From NCBI GenBank assembly GCA_015680685.1, contig MNCI01002112.1:1-64000 (forward strand): a stretch of 64,000 nt of DNA. The letters run 5' to 3'. A program made the position numbers and the translations under genes. The notes under the pieces are model-generated. The model ran no database searches. It saw nothing but the letters and a program-made list of their open reading frames with translations, and had not been told where the DNA came from. This DNA comes from Gnetum montanum. Taxonomy: Eukaryota > Streptophyta > Gnetopsida > Gnetales > Gnetaceae. Position 1 is the stretch's first letter, and each line of letters starts with the position of its first letter. This document shows positions 1-12,289 of the stretch, in pieces.

Positions 1-760
1 TACTTTTGGTTGTCCCCTGGATTTTCTGCAGTGCCTTTGAAGACGTGCGGGACAGAACACCGAAAAATGCAGATTCTGATTTGGGTTTTGCTTTTCTTCT
101 CTTTTTTTATTATATGCATTCTACGTCCATGGATGTATTGGTGCTGCTGTTATTATCTCCACCTACCCTGGTGCGCCCGCTGCCTGTGCGTTTTGTTTCC
201 CGGCCTTTGCCATTTTTTGAATCGTCTCTGCTGGAAGCCCTTACAACGGAACAAAAAAAAACACAAATTTTCCAACAATGCCCAAACAAATTGTTAACAA
301 AATTGGTAAACAGGGCTGCGATTTTCTACAATTTTTGGAGCAAAATAGGGCCGTGATTTTCTGCAATTTCCATTTGCAGGTATAATATTTTTGTTTTTGG
401 TACGCCTCAGGTCCGCGCCCAGGAATTCCACGGTTCGGTTTGCTGTACTGCATGAGTGAGGGTTTGACATTCGTAGCATCGCGAGCCTCCAAAAACGTAA
501 CCTTAAAATATTTGCATCTTTTGAAATATATTTCATTTTTGGAATGGTAATGGATGTTTGATAATATCCTTGAAATTTCTCAACGCCAATTCTTGCCTCA
601 AAATTACTCCATACCAATCATCTCATTCAACCTTCAATTTACCCCACAAGGTTTTAACATACCAAAACCCCTTGAATATAACTTTGATAGCTCTTGTGAG
701 TTATTAAAACTTACCAAACTCAAACCCTTGAATCTTGCTGTTCCATAAAATGGCCAAATG
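1..760. other. Unclassified left edge
   Basis: I recognise no coding region here. Around 325-375 there is a short imperfect direct repeat around the phrase GATTTTCTRCAATTT. Short ORFs on both strands have no recognisable motif and overlap one another. It may belong to E0 (an intron of its antisense gene) or to another insertion; no boundary is visible. Confidence 0.4.
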
Positions 761-1582
761 TGCCAAGAACAACGTAGCGTAGTAGCCACACTTTGTATAA
801 TAGTAATGGCTGCATTACATGTAGCGTAGCAGGACAACCACACCCCATGTAGCATAGTAGAGTGGTAGGTACAATAGATGCAATAGTACAACACGTGTAA
901 AAATATGACAAGTACAACAAGCACAACATGTAATAGTCATGCCAATGTACCTAGAAAAACACTCTAACAGCATGGCAGTGTAGTCAACTTTTAACAATGT
1001 AGCAGTGTGATAGATCACCAACATAATGAATTAATGGGCCTGTCAATATAACAACATAGCGTAACAGGAACTAAAATGTAACAATCTAATAGTGCTAATG
1101 ACTAGAACAATGTGGTCTATGAAAAAGAACTCATAACATTCCCTTTATCTTAGTCCTACCCCATCATGTGAAACATAGTGAAGTAAAACACATACACAAC
1201 AAACTCCCCCCTTTACTCATGCTATGCTATGCCAGGCATGTGCTATGCTACCCTGAAACTTCATAAATAAAAAACCCCTTCTAAGGGCGGTATGCTATGC
1301 TGAGTGTGTGCTACATTGCCTAGAACTACCCAAACCCCTAATATAGTGTAGTGACCATTCTTAACAATGGTGGCCGAGGCAGTATCATGTGTAGCTGTAA
1401 TGTAGCAACCGCCATGGCCACTGTGGCCAAAGTGTCAATAGCCATTGTGCTGTGGCCAAAACGACAACAAAAACAATGACAACAATTGTAGCAATGATAA
1501 CCATGATGGAAAAAATAGTAACAATAATGGTAATCTAACCTAATATATCACATAACAAAAATGAGGGTAGATAGCAACTTAC
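760..1582 (-). other. Probable intron 1 of the E0 antisense gene
   Basis: This stretch follows the first exon of the minus-strand antisense gene and starts with a good donor (GTAAGT read on the minus strand at 1577-1582). It is rich in short imperfect palindromes built from GCTATGCTA and TAGCATAGC (for example 1217-1250 and 1285-1320). No coding exon is recognisable. In E1 the equivalent intron is about 1.4 kb and in E2 about 1.0 kb, so exon 2 of E0 may lie further left or outside the window. Confidence 0.4.
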
Positions 1583-1701
1583 CGAGTAGATAGAGCCTCT
1601 TCCCGCTCCTCAACACGTACCTTAGAGAGGCATCCCAGAGTGTGCTTCACTTTGTCAACTTTGGCAAGTCCTTGATGCCTGTGTTCGCTTTTGCATGTCA
1701 T
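1583..1701 (-). pseudogene. E0 antisense gene, exon 1
   Basis: Read on the minus strand from ATG at 1701, this is an open 119-nt exon of 39 codons plus two bases that ends at a GTAAGT donor. The same length is found for exon 1 in E2 and E4. The peptide keeps the family pattern: a K-V-D core, then an E-rich stretch ending in L-S-T-R at the splice site, close to E2's L-T-N-V-D...L-S-T-R. This is the only exon 1 copy here without an internal stop or indel. A TATA box lies about 130 bp upstream. Its function is unknown; it is the short N-terminal leader of the multi-exon antisense protein described under E4. Confidence 0.7.
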
Positions 1702-1832
1702 TTCCTTGTTCACAAATTGGCTGTATCAATTGCTACGCTACACTTATTACGCTCTCTTGCAACTTGACCATGCTATGCTCTAGGTGTTGGATCTAACATT
1801 GAAAATGAAAATTTTACTAGGGGGTAATCCCC

Positions 1833-1840
1833 TATTTATA
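1833..1840 (-). promoter_or_regulatory. TATA box of the E0 antisense gene
   Basis: TATAAATA on the minus strand, about 132 bases before the exon 1 ATG. E4 has TATAAGTA at nearly the same distance (about 134), and E2 and E3 have TATAAATA at about 160. The position is conserved although the surrounding sequence is not, which argues for a real internal promoter. Confidence 0.6.
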
Positions 1841-2029
1841 GCCAACGTGGTAAAAACAACTGTTAATGTCATGTCCCGAATAATGTGGAATACCCTTGCA
1901 GCATAGCACTACTATAGCATGGTATGTCCTTGGTACGGTGTAGCACTTAGCTGTAGTGTAGCAATTGGGTCCATCAAAATTTTTGACTTTATCTTTAAAA
2001 ATTTTACATTATTTACAGTCTTCCATGAC

Positions 2030-2295
2030 CTTAAACTAAAAATTTTAGCATTCATTTTACATTTTAGACCAAATAATAGTCCTCCATGACCTTAATATGG
2101 CAATTTTAACATTCATATTACATTTTAGACTCGGTGATGGTCTGCTATGACCTTAAACTAGAAACTTTAACTCATAATATTACATGGTTACGGTTCACTA
2201 AGACCTTAAATTGGCAATTTCAATTTACAAATTTTTCATAGTGGTGGTCCGCTAAGACCTTAAACTGGAAACTATCTTATGTTGCATTATTTCTT
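2030..2295 (+). repeat. Short tandem array between antisense promoter and pol (E0)
   Basis: About four to six degenerate units built around 'gaccttaaactRgaaa' with a 'ggtcYRctatgacc' partner. The same unit occurs at the matching place in E1 (17085-17160), E2 (about 30180) and E3 (58545-58830), and in larger arrays after pol. Confidence 0.65.
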
Positions 2296-2367
2296 TACAT
2301 ATATTCATTATATGTTGTTGCTTCAAATAGGTATCACTTGACTTGGTATTTTTGCTTATTGCAATAG

Positions 2368-5300
2368 TTCTAATTGAAAAATGGCTATGCATGATGATCT
2401 TTGTTCCCCTTTGACCTTGACGAGTCCCTATGGTAGATTTACAAGATGCTTGAATCTAGAATTGGTAGACTTTGAATTATCCTCTTGTGACATTCATGTA
2501 GCATCCTTAGAAGCACCCATGGACTAGCCCAAACATCTGGTCCAGGCCTTAGACCTAGAGGCTAGGGATGTGACTAAGGACACTCTTATTGAAATCCCTA
2601 TAACTACCTCTAGAGGTGAAGAAAAAACCCTGAAAGTTAGCTTCCTATTACATCCATAGGTACATCAAAAGATCTCGAAAGTGCTCAATGACAATGTTAA
2701 AGTGTTTGCATGGTCATATGATGACATGTTGGGCCTAGACCTGCGGCTCATATAACACAACATTATCCTAGATCCATGTGTCAAGGTAGTCAAGAAAAAG
2801 GCTTGGAAAATCAAACCAGAAATCGCACTAGCTGTACACAATGAAATCACTAATCTTTATCAAGCTAGTTTCATTCAGGCCATTGATTACTCAAAATGGG
2901 TATCAAACATCATTGTAGTTTCTAAGAAAATGGGAGTTATATGGATTTGTATAGAATTTTGAGACCTGAACAAAGCAACGATTAAGGATAACTTTCCATT
3001 GCCAAGTATTGATCAACTTATCGACACTATGATTAGTCATGCCTTACTATCCTTCATGGATGGGTTCACGAGCTATAACCAGATCTATATAAACCTGAAG
3101 CATCAATTGGAAACCACCTTCATGACCCCTTGGAGAACCTTTTGCTACATAATGATGCCCTTTGGACTAAAAAATGCTAGAGCAACCTATCAACGAGCGA
3201 TGACATACATTTTTAGCGATTACCTTAAAGAGATTAAATGATTACGTTGATGACATAGCAGTCAAGTCTAAGGAATCTAATGATCATTCCAACGATCTCA
3301 ATATAGTCCTCTAATGTTTTCATAGGCATGACATTTGCCTCAAACCCAAGAAATGTGTTTTTGTAGTCCAAACTAGATGCATGTTAGGTTTTGTAGTGTT
3401 GGAAATAGGCATACGAGTGGACCTCGATAAGGTGAGGGCCATCATCAACTTAGCATTGACTACAAACCTTAAAGAGTTGTGTAGGTTACAAGGTAGAGTA
3501 TAGTTTATCAGAAGGTTTATCATGAGGTTGACAAACAAACTACACCCCATGCAACAACTGCTTAAGAAGGGGGTCAACTTCGAGTGGACAGAAAAATGTC
3601 AAAAAGCCTTTGATAATCTAAAGAAAGAGCTTTTGCATCTCCCAACATTTTACCCAACATAGAGGGATAGGCCTTTCTACATCCACCTTGCCACATTGGA
3701 CACATCTATTGCTACATTGCTATGTCAAAAAAGAGATGACGGGTCTGAAATCCTGGTCTATTACTTAAGCCATGCATTAATAGTGTACAAGGCAAAGTAC
3801 AATAAGGTAGAAAAATATTATCTCGCCATAGTATTTATGCTTAAAAAGTGGAGACATTAATTATTTTGTAGCAAAGTTAACATCATATGTAAAAGCAACA
3901 TACTTTGGGCTATGACAACTAACTTATACAAGAGAAGTAGGATAGCCTAATAGAAAGGTATAACGATGGAAGTCAATTTACATTATTTAGCACAATTATC
4001 AACAAAGGGTCAAGAAATAGCCACACAGCTTACAACTTCACCTGTTGACAATCAGGAAATAATAGAACCCAAATTCTTGGATGAGCATATCAATAGCTCA
4101 AGCTTTGTACCATCTGATTTAAAAGGAAGTTTACATTTTGATGTGGCTTCAACTACACGATGTGGTAAAGCAGCTGTAATTCTTACATTTCCCTCCAGGG
4201 AAATTTGACCCTTTACATATTGTTTTACATTCCTTTGCACGAACAACATAGCTGAGTACATAGGACTCCTTAGGGGTCTTCTAGCAGCTCAAGAGCTAAA
4301 GATCCAACATTTGGCAATCCGGGGTAACTCGAAATTAGTTGTTAACTAGATAACTAAATTCTATGCTTGCAAGGCTTTGCATTTGCAACCTTATTGTGAC
4401 TTATCTAAGAATTTACTAAAGAAGTTCACAACGTTAGACATTCAACATGTGCCTCGTAATAAGAACACTGTAGTAGATGCGTTAGCCACATTAGCATTAA
4501 ATGTGTCATCATGCTTGTTTGCGACCTTGCCTGCTCAGTAATATAATGCACAGATCCTATTACTCAAGTAGCACACATCGCATCTATCAGTGCAATAGAT
4601 GCCCAAGAGTGGTATGCCAACATTAAAGCTTACTTGCAACATGGCAAAACCCCACATAGCTTGACATCAGCCCAAAAGGATCGATACGAAAGTGAGCCTG
4701 GTAGTATGTCCTTATAGGAGATAACACCTTATGCAAACACTCCTTTGATGGGATACTGCTATCTTGCATTAGTGGGGAAGAAGCACAAAAAATTGTTAAC
4801 GAAGTCCATGAGGGACTATGTGGGGGACACATAGCCCCTAGGGCTATGGCAGCAAAAATCAAATGCTTAGGGTACTATTGGCCTTGCATAGAACAAGATT
4901 TCCATGCCAAAGTTGGGACGTGTGATGTATGTCAATGCCATGCAAACCTTATACATGTGTCACCTTCCGAATTACATCCTACATAGATCACGTGGCCACT
5001 TAAATGTTGGGGACTAGATATCATAGGACCCATCACACCTAAGTCTTCTACAAGACATTGCTTCATTATCACCACAACTGAATAATTCACAAAGTGGGTA
5101 GAGGCTATTTCCCTAAGAAAGACCACATCTCAATAGGTTTTCCACTTTATCTTGGATAACATAGTAACAAGGTTTGGTCTTCCCATGACGATTGTGTCAG
5201 AAAAAGGGCCACAATTTAGTAGGAAAAAAACCAAAATATTGTGCAACAACCTTGGCATCAAACATTCTTTTTCATCGCCATACTACCCCTAGGCAAACTA

Positions 5301-5805
5301 GTAGGTAGAGGAAACCAAAAAGGTCATCATTAACTTGTTGAAAAATATGCTTAGCACCAGCAAAAAGTGATGGCATGAGCAAATACTTTACGTGTTGTGG
5401 GCTTACCTTACGACATGAAGAACAACTATAGGTAAGACTCCTTATAGTCTCATTTACAGATCTGAAGTGGTGTTACCTCTTAAATTGCAGGTTCCATCAC
5501 TTTGGATGATTCTCTCAAACATTGTGGATGAGACTCAAAACAATGAGTCAAGGATCACTGATCTTGACTCCGTAGAGGAGGAGCATGCCCAAATACTCAG
5601 TCACATTGAATGGTACCAAGACAAGAAATGGCAAAATCATCACTGCAACTTACATTAACGATCGATTAAAAAGGAGGACTTGGTCCTCAAGGTTGTTCGT
5701 GAGCCAGTGAGCAAATTCTCAATCAACTAGGAAGGCCATTTCATAGTCACAAAAGCCTATGAAAATGAGGCATTCAAGCACATCTTTAGGCCATGACATA
5801 AAACT
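2368..5805 (+). pseudogene. pol: E0 pol: RT, RNase H, second RNase H, integrase (decayed)
   Basis: Replication polyprotein of a Ty3/gypsy element. A splice-acceptor-like AG at 2366-2367 precedes it, and the first ATG is at 2381. RT: F-M-D-G-F near 3055-3068, M-P-F-G-L-K-N near 3155-3175, and an intact Y-V-D-D just after a frameshift near 3235. The first RNase H and tether cover about 3680-4050. A second, archaeal-type RNase H-like module covers about 4130-4510: its first Asp, the Glu of A-E-Y and the last Asp of V-D-A-L-A are kept, but the G-D position reads G-N. Integrase runs from about 4600: the zinc-binding region near 4810-4945, G-L-D-I-I-G near 5013-5030, then V-S-E-K-G-P at 5186-5203 where the second catalytic Asp is Glu. 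Many stops and frameshifts are present, so it is non-functional. Its C-terminus runs into the repeat array. Confidence 0.88.
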
Positions 5806-5814
5806 AGCACTCAC

Positions 5815-5965
5815 AACATGGTCCGCTATGACCTTAAACTAGCCATCCACCATCCGCTACGGTGTTAAACTAGCATAGTGGTCTACTAGGACCTTAAACT
5901 TGCATATCATGGTTTGATGGGATCTTAAAATAGCACACTTGATAGTCTACCAAGATTCTAAACTG
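5815..5965 (+). repeat. Tandem array after pol (E0)
   Basis: Four or five units of about 35-40 bp in the form ggtccgctatgaccttaaactagc plus a variable filler. This is the short E0 version of the 500-bp array after pol in E4. Confidence 0.75.
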
Positions 5966-7334
5966 GGTTTGTAGTGAAACACTTCCCAGTGCACACATGT
6001 GACTCTTGTAAACAAGTGAGCGTGCACACTTTCAAAACTCATGAACAACCCAGGGTGGGATGTTGTAGTTCTAGAATGAAGTTCGCATTGCTAAGGAAAC
6101 ATCCTCTAGAACACATGCAGCGTCACTACCCTTGGTATCTTTTTGATCTTTTGAAGATGTTTTTTGACATCTTGCTGACCTTCCAGAGCTACTTCTACCA
6201 TAGCTAATCATCCTAGGAATAGCTTTTGCCATCAACATCTGCTGCTGGAGTCCTAGCACTATTATGGCCTAGCCACAATGTTTGCATCCTCCAACCCTTT
6301 CCATCATCTGAGTTACAAAGGCATTTAGCTATTAGGCTTCTCCCCTTGTAGCTGGACTGCATGATGTTTGCCTTGGGCGAGGAATCGTGAGCACCTATGT
6401 CATCACCATTCCTAGTCTCTTTGGTGCCATCCTTTCCAACCTGCTATTGCTAGAATCTATGTTGGCCTTCCTACTTTGGACATCATGCACTTCAGAGACA
6501 ACACTTTCCACTCTAGTAGTGTTCAAAATAGGCAAGACTTTCCCCTTACTTCACTTGATGGTCATTTTTCTAGTTTTCTCTTTGTTGTGTTTATAGGATA
6601 AAAGCCAAGATGGCATTGTCCAGAGATGTGCTTCACCACAAGAGCAAGGCACTACATTGTTCTAAAGTGATTGCTATGATTAGCCCAGCTACTTGGAAGT
6701 ACACTCCCTGCTCTCTGCTTTAGCAAATTTATCCTCCATTCCCTATACTTGTAATTTTTTGCATCCTCTTTACAATTTTTCCCAATACATAAAGCCCTTT
6801 CACATGCCCAATCGCCAAGTCCATGGTGGACATAATGCAACTCATCCCATGGCAAGCCTCTATAGGTAGGTTAAAGCCCCACATGGATGTAACAAAACTC
6901 ATCTTAGGGAGGACTAACCTATCTTGCAACAACGACAAGGTTGTCTACAAGTGAATGTGGGTGTACAACAAAAAAAAGAGCAAAAAGCTAAAAAAAAAAA
7001 GAGATAAGTGCCTAAAATAAATGACACAGTAGCTAATTTACACTCACTTTGACCATAAATTGACCATCTCTACGTATCCCAGTGAGAGGTCAAAGGCCAA
7101 TACAAAAAGACACCCATACATGTTGACTCCCTCATAAGCACTCCAATGAGGGATCATGCTATGGAAACAGATTTTCAAAGCATTGCATTTTACATTCATT
7201 TCTTCCTTGAACCTATTTCCCCAAAATCCATCTCTTGGTCCCTTACCTTACAATCACTATCCTAGTACTTTCAAATGTAGCGAAGCATGGTCCAAGTGGG
7301 CACTAAAGAGCAGTGTTGCTATCTTGTTCTTCAT
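5966..7334 (+). other. E0 3' untranslated region
   Basis: No conserved coding potential. Short ORFs on both strands have no recognisable motifs. The region matches in position the long 3' UTRs of E1, E2 and E4. Confidence 0.55.
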
Positions 7335-7408
7335 GGTGTTTCATATTCTTTTTCAACATCTCTTAGGAAAATCCTCCAGACATCAACAAAGAGGGCCCAT
7401 TGAAACAC
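7335..7408 (+). promoter_or_regulatory. Polypurine tract inside an inverted repeat (E0)
   Basis: The purine-rich primer AACAAAGAGGGC sits directly before the LTR start at 7401. An upstream arm (ggtgtttcatattctttttcaacatc, split here as 7335-7342 and 7343-7360) is the imperfect reverse complement of the tract plus the first LTR bases (7381-7408). The same foldback occurs at the 3' LTR junctions of E2, E3 and E4. Confidence 0.75.
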
Positions 7409-9627
7409 CATAAATTTTAGGATTCTAATGATTAATCACAATCCCAAAATTTTGGCAAGGGTCATTGCAAGCACAGCTTCATGATGGATCCTATAGATAA
7501 TGTGGCATATCGGAAGTCCTAGTACTTCTAGAGTTACTTTTGAGCTTTCCTGCCAACCTCTACAGTACAATCAACATAGCACCCAACCATAAGGATAGTT
7601 TGAATGAAAGAGGCACCAAGGGTGGACCATACAGTCTAGAAAATTTTCTAACACCCAGGCTAACAAGCTTGCTACACCCTCTAGCTTGCCCAGCTTGACA
7701 CTTGACCCGGCTGATGCTCTACCTAGGGACCATGATAGCAATTGTTGAAGGTGTTTGGGATGAGTTAAATGGTACAGCAAGTTTTCTAACTATGATACCT
7801 ACTATGCTATGCTACGTTGCACAGCGTAATAGGCCTTGGGAAGACTGATCGGGTACCCAAGATGCAGATTGAAAATGACTTAGTCCTCCAGGATATATGC
7901 CCCACATCATCCTTGATGCATGAGCAATGTAACACAGTAAAAATATGGAAAATTTCGTCAAGAATCTTCTTCATTTTAGTGCTATGCTATGCAACATAGC
8001 ACAATGTAGTAGAGATGTACTTTGAAATTACTCATACTCAAATGACTCTGATGGAGTAAGAATATTTTCCCATGCTTCAACTGTCAAATAGGTTTGCTCT
8101 ACTACCATGCCAAGACATGATTGACATTCTATGAAAAAATGTTTGCAAAGTAAGTCAGAATTTGAGCCAAACTAGGTGCTAGGTTGTGCTACGCTACGCA
8201 GCGTAGCATAGCATAGTAGGGTCAGAATGCACAAAGGTCCTCTACCAAGTGGTTCCTAGAAAAGGGACTGCACTTGGCCATATTCAGACCTCCAGGACTA
8301 CTTTTCCCACTTTTCCCTTGGGCCCTAAGCAAAGTCTCTTAACAAAGAATTATAGATCAAATAGGAATCCATGTCACATTAGCTACTACACTATGTTACC
8401 CTACGTAGCGTAGCATGATGTAGAAAGGACACAAAGCATAAAAGTGTTCCAAAGATGAACTTCGTAGGTCCCAGGACCTTTTAGCATGAAAGAAAGGGTT
8501 GCACTTGCTTACCTAGCTAGGCTTCAAATAGGTATTTTTTTTGCTTTCAGGCAAGATTCCTCTCAAGACTAACAACTACACTACGCTATGCTAGACAGCG
8601 TAATGCAATGTAGCATGCGAGTGTTTATATTGCGCTCATATGATGGGTAGCATAAGTAGTGTAACACTCATGTGAAAGCCTTAGAGCATCTTCAGTTAGC
8701 CCCAGAACTTGTTGGTAATGGTCACTCCCATCTTGTCATTTCTTCAACGAATAGAATTAGCAAGTTTGATTTATTTTGCACCCCCAATTATTCCCAAATT
8801 TTTCCCTATGCTTGACAATGCTCACAAGAGTAGGGAAGATGTAATCTTGGAGCACATGCTCCACTTTACATTTATTTTTGGAATTCATTGCAAAGACATG
8901 GTAGTTCCCTAGATTTTGGCACATGTAGTTTAAGTAGTATGGTCACAATGTAGCAAGTTTCACATCCAACATTACACAACAACATACCATAATCATGTTT
9001 GCACTCTATGGGACCCAGGACACATGGCATCTAATCCATGTTTCTCTCCCACATCTAACTCTATAAATACCTCAGTGAACAACGTTCAAAGGGTAGAGAA
9101 TCACCTTTTCTAGTAGTTGGCTTCGAGGATTGACATTTGGAATTTTGGCATTTTGGTTGTTTGGCAATTAGCTTTGGCAAAGACACTGGCGAGTAGAAGG
9201 TTCCTATTAGCAAGCTATTGACATCAGTTCAAGGAGCTGTGACCATACCCCTTTATTGTAATCTATGCCTATCCACACTGTGCATTAGTTGCACACCTTC
9301 AACCAAACAAAGATCAGATTCCCCGATCTTGGGATGGTGCACTTTCTCACTCAAGCTTGTTTCATTTCATTTTACTATTATCATATTTTGCATTATTCTC
9401 TAGCAGTTTATGTTTTTTGCTTATCTCTTAAGTTAAACATAACATCTCTAAAACAAACATTTACAAAAGGTTATTGTACACTAATTAAGTCCCTATCTAA
9501 TTGACCAGACTATTTAGGGCACCCGCTTCCATTTTTTCTCTAGCATAGCCCTCACATGGATCCGGGATTAGGCTATATGCCCGGTGACCTCTCGGTGTTC
9601 TAGCCACCAATGTTTTTGGTCGCTATA
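7401..9627 (+). repeat. E0 3' LTR
   Basis: Starts TGAAACACC directly after the polypurine tract and ends cgctata, a decayed form of the family end cgttaca. A TATA box TATAAATA lies at 9062-9069. The U5 signature 'gaccagac...gggcac...ggtgttct' at about 9505-9605 is shared with S1, X and E4. At 2.2 kb it is the longest LTR here, and U3 carries several palindromes of the GCTACG type (7800-8610). The target-site duplicate cannot be checked because the 5' end is outside the window. Confidence 0.85.
7800..8612. repeat. Palindrome cluster in U3 of the E0 LTR
   Basis: At least five foldbacks built from the pentamer CTACG/CGTAG and its deaminated forms: about 7804-7832, 7979-8001, 8187-8214, 8395-8416 and 8576-8612. 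Arms are 8-13 nt with loops of 2-6 nt. They are spaced about 170-210 bp apart and separated by unrelated sequence. Confidence 0.7.
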
Positions 9628-10304
9628 AGGAGGAGGAAGGGGGTGGGCTTTCATTTTTCAGTAGGAAGGTAGTTGGCACTTTGGCATATTGGCACTTAGC
9701 TTCATTGGTGAACGAAATCCAGAGCAGCCCACACTGACACTAGCAGAAAGACACACCTACACTACATGGTACACTACAGTCCAATTGCAACTCAGTAGAA
9801 CCTCACATGGTACACTGTGGCTACCTACCTAGGAGGCACAGTTCAACATAGTGAGCACTAGACTTCATAGCCTGACACCACCGAGGTTGTGATTGTGCTC
9901 CCACTGCTCCTATTGTACATTATGTATACCTTTGTGAATTAGCTATGCCCCCTCTTTTGGTGTAGTGCATATTCTTACTCAAACTCTCTTTTTATCTTAT
10001 TATAGCATTTACTTTGCATTATCAAGTGTTTGATCATGTCTACTATCTTGGTTACGCTCTTTGATATGTGTCTACTATTGTGCATCCCACATTTTCTTTC
10101 ATTTCAACCATTTCATGTTACGTTTCAAAGTGACTACTCTCAAAAGGTTATTTGACACCTTGTAAGTCCTTGTCTAATTGACCAGATTGTTCAAGGCATC
10201 CCATTTCTATTTTTCTCTAGCACAACCCTCACACAAATTCAGGATTAGGCTGTACACTTGATAACCTCTCGGTGTTCCAACCATCGACACTTTTGGACGT
10301 CACA
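9628..10304 (+). repeat. X: right half of an LTR split by E0
   Basis: Contains a second copy of the R-U5 signature (about 10165-10295) and the terminal cgtcaca at 10298-10304. It begins mid-LTR exactly where the E0 LTR ends. To its right, sequence homologous to the E2 3' UTR resumes (agttctatggtta at 10305). This fits an LTR or element inserted into the E1 3' UTR and later interrupted by E0. Confidence 0.75.
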
Positions 10305-11258
10305 AGTTCTATGGTTAACTAAAAGAAGGGTGCCATGTGCATCATAGAATCTAGCAAGGAAGGTGGGAAAATGTAAGGTAAAGGAGTAAATGCAAGTAGG
10401 TTATGGTGAGGTAAGAGGAATGTGCAGTCTTGAGTGGCTTTGTGAGTCCAATTAGGCACATCGGAGTAATGTGGTGACTTGCTCTTGCGATGAAACACAT
10501 TTTTGAATGATTGCCTCTAAGGATTCATCCTACAAACACAATGTAGAGGAGATAAGAAAACAACAACACAACATGTGAGATAAGAGCAAACTGCTAGTTG
10601 TGAGGGCATTGTAAGCACTGTAAGTGCTGGACTAGTCGCAAGAGCTTGCAGTGCCAAAGTAGGAAGGTCAGTGTAGGTGCTGGAGCCAAAAAGCTACAAA
10701 AGCACTAATAACCATACACCAGAAGTGAGCACCCAAAAGAGGCCTACAAGATGGTTGAGGGTGACTGCAATCTAGGTACTTGGGAAACCACACCAAGGAT
10801 AGGAACTTGGAAACCTAGAAAAATGATGGGAAGCTAAGTTGCTAGATGTGGTTCCAAGCCCAGGCAATGGTGAAGGCTAGAGGATAGTAGTGCTATGGCT
10901 AGGCCATAGTACTACTGGGACTTTAGTGGGTGGTGCTGATAGTGAGAGCTCTAATCAATACTGAAACACCCAATGCTAGTAGTGTTGTTGGCATGGCTTG
11001 GGGGTGGTACGAATAGAAATGGTAGTATCTCTAGAAGGTCAGCAAAATGCTTGAGGGCATCAATGGAGGATCATTAAAATGCTAAGGATGGTAACACTGC
11101 AAGATGTTCTAGAGGCTTTTTCTTTACAATGTGAACTTCATTCTAAAACTATAGCACCCCACCCCACCTTTCTCATGAGGTGTAGGATTAAAAGTATTTG
11201 TGCTTGCTTCTCTACAGAACTATAATTGTTGAGTTGTGTGTGCTAAACTACAAACCTA
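10305..11258 (-). other. E1 3' untranslated region
   Basis: No coding region recognised. It aligns by eye with the E2 3' UTR (25357-26260): both contain the ttctatggttaa start, the aatgtgca...cttgagt block and the accccaccccacc block. The minus-strand order places it after pol. Confidence 0.7.
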
Positions 11259-11700
11259 GTTTAAGGTCTGGGTAGCCCACATGCTATGCTAGTTTAAGGT
11301 TCTAGCAGATCATGGACCTAGTTTAAGGTCCTGGAAGACCATGATGTGCTAGTTTATAGTCTTAATAGACTACTATGTGCTATTTTAGCATCATAGTGGA
11401 TGTTGGATGTTGTGCTAGGTTAATGTTATGATGCAAGGATGCGTTGTGCTAGTTTATTTTCATAGTAGACTTGTTATGCTAGTTTATAGTTCTAGTGGAC
11501 TACTCTATGGGTGCCAATTTTAGTGTCATGGCCCAAAGATGATTTACCCTAGTTTATATTCATAGTGGACTTATTGTGAAAATTTAACATGATAGCGAAT
11601 GGGTGTGCAGTGGATGCTAGTTTAATATCGTAGTCCAAGGATGCTCTGTGTCAATTTAAAATCATAGTGGACTTATTGTGCTAGTTTAATGTCATAGTGG
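11259..11700 (-). repeat. Tandem array after pol (E1)
   Basis: About a dozen units of 30-40 bp with the core gctagtttaaKgtcMtagYRgac, the reverse complement of the E0/E4 unit. It lies directly 3' of the integrase end, as in every other copy. Confidence 0.85.
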
Positions 11701-11742
11701 ATGCTTACTTACCTTGCTTTGTCATTGATGTAGCATTACATA

Positions 11743-12289
11743 CTAGGCATAGTATGGCTTCAAGTATGAATGGTTGATCAAATTGGAAAACTCATTGCTA
11801 TCTAGATTAGCAAGCTTGAATGCTCTGTTGTCATAGGCCTTGGTAACTAAGAAAGGCCATTTCTAGTTGCCTAAGAATTTATTTGTAGGTTCATGGATGG
11901 CCTTGAGAACCAAGTTCCCTTTGTTGATTAGGTGTTGATGTTGATTTTGATGATGCTTTTGCTATTTGATTTTCTTAATACCATTGGATCCAATCAATTT
12001 TCTACATGTTCTTTTCCTCTATAGAGTTGAGGTTAATGATTCTCAACTCATTGTTTTGAGCCTTGTCAATGAAGCTTGAGAGGATCATGTAGAGTGATGG
12101 GACCTACAATTTAGAAGGTAAAATTTCTTTAAACTCATACACAAGGCTATATGATGTTTCACCTATTTCTATTCTGCTTGTTGTGTTCTAGGTCCATAAT
12201 GCATAGAGTAGCTGCTTGTGCCATTGCTGTTTGCTATTGCTAAGCATCTTCTTTAGAAAGCTAATGATGACTTTGTTTGTAGCCTCTAC
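11743..12289 (-). pseudogene. pol: E1 integrase C-terminus (3' piece)
   Basis: Minus-strand end of pol. The last residues read Y-L-K-P-Y-Y-A before a TAG at 11743-11745, matching Y-L-K-R-Y-Y-I in E4. The piece is separated from the rest of integrase by solo LTR S1. Removing S1 and one copy of the TTAGC duplication joins it to sequence near 13995 in register with the uninterrupted E3 copy. Confidence 0.85.

Larger units (their letters stand above)
760..9627 (+). mobile_element. E0: Ty3/gypsy (Tat-like) retrotransposon, 3' part
   Basis: Plus-strand element cut by the left window edge; the left limit given is approximate. From left to right it holds the first exon and TATA box of the antisense gene, a short repeat array, a decayed pol, a second short array, a long 3' UTR, a polypurine-tract hairpin and a full 3' LTR ending at 9627. 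The sequence right of 9627 is the R-U5 half of another LTR of the same family, so E0 is inserted inside that LTR. Gag, protease and 5' LTR would lie left of the window. Confidence 0.8.
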
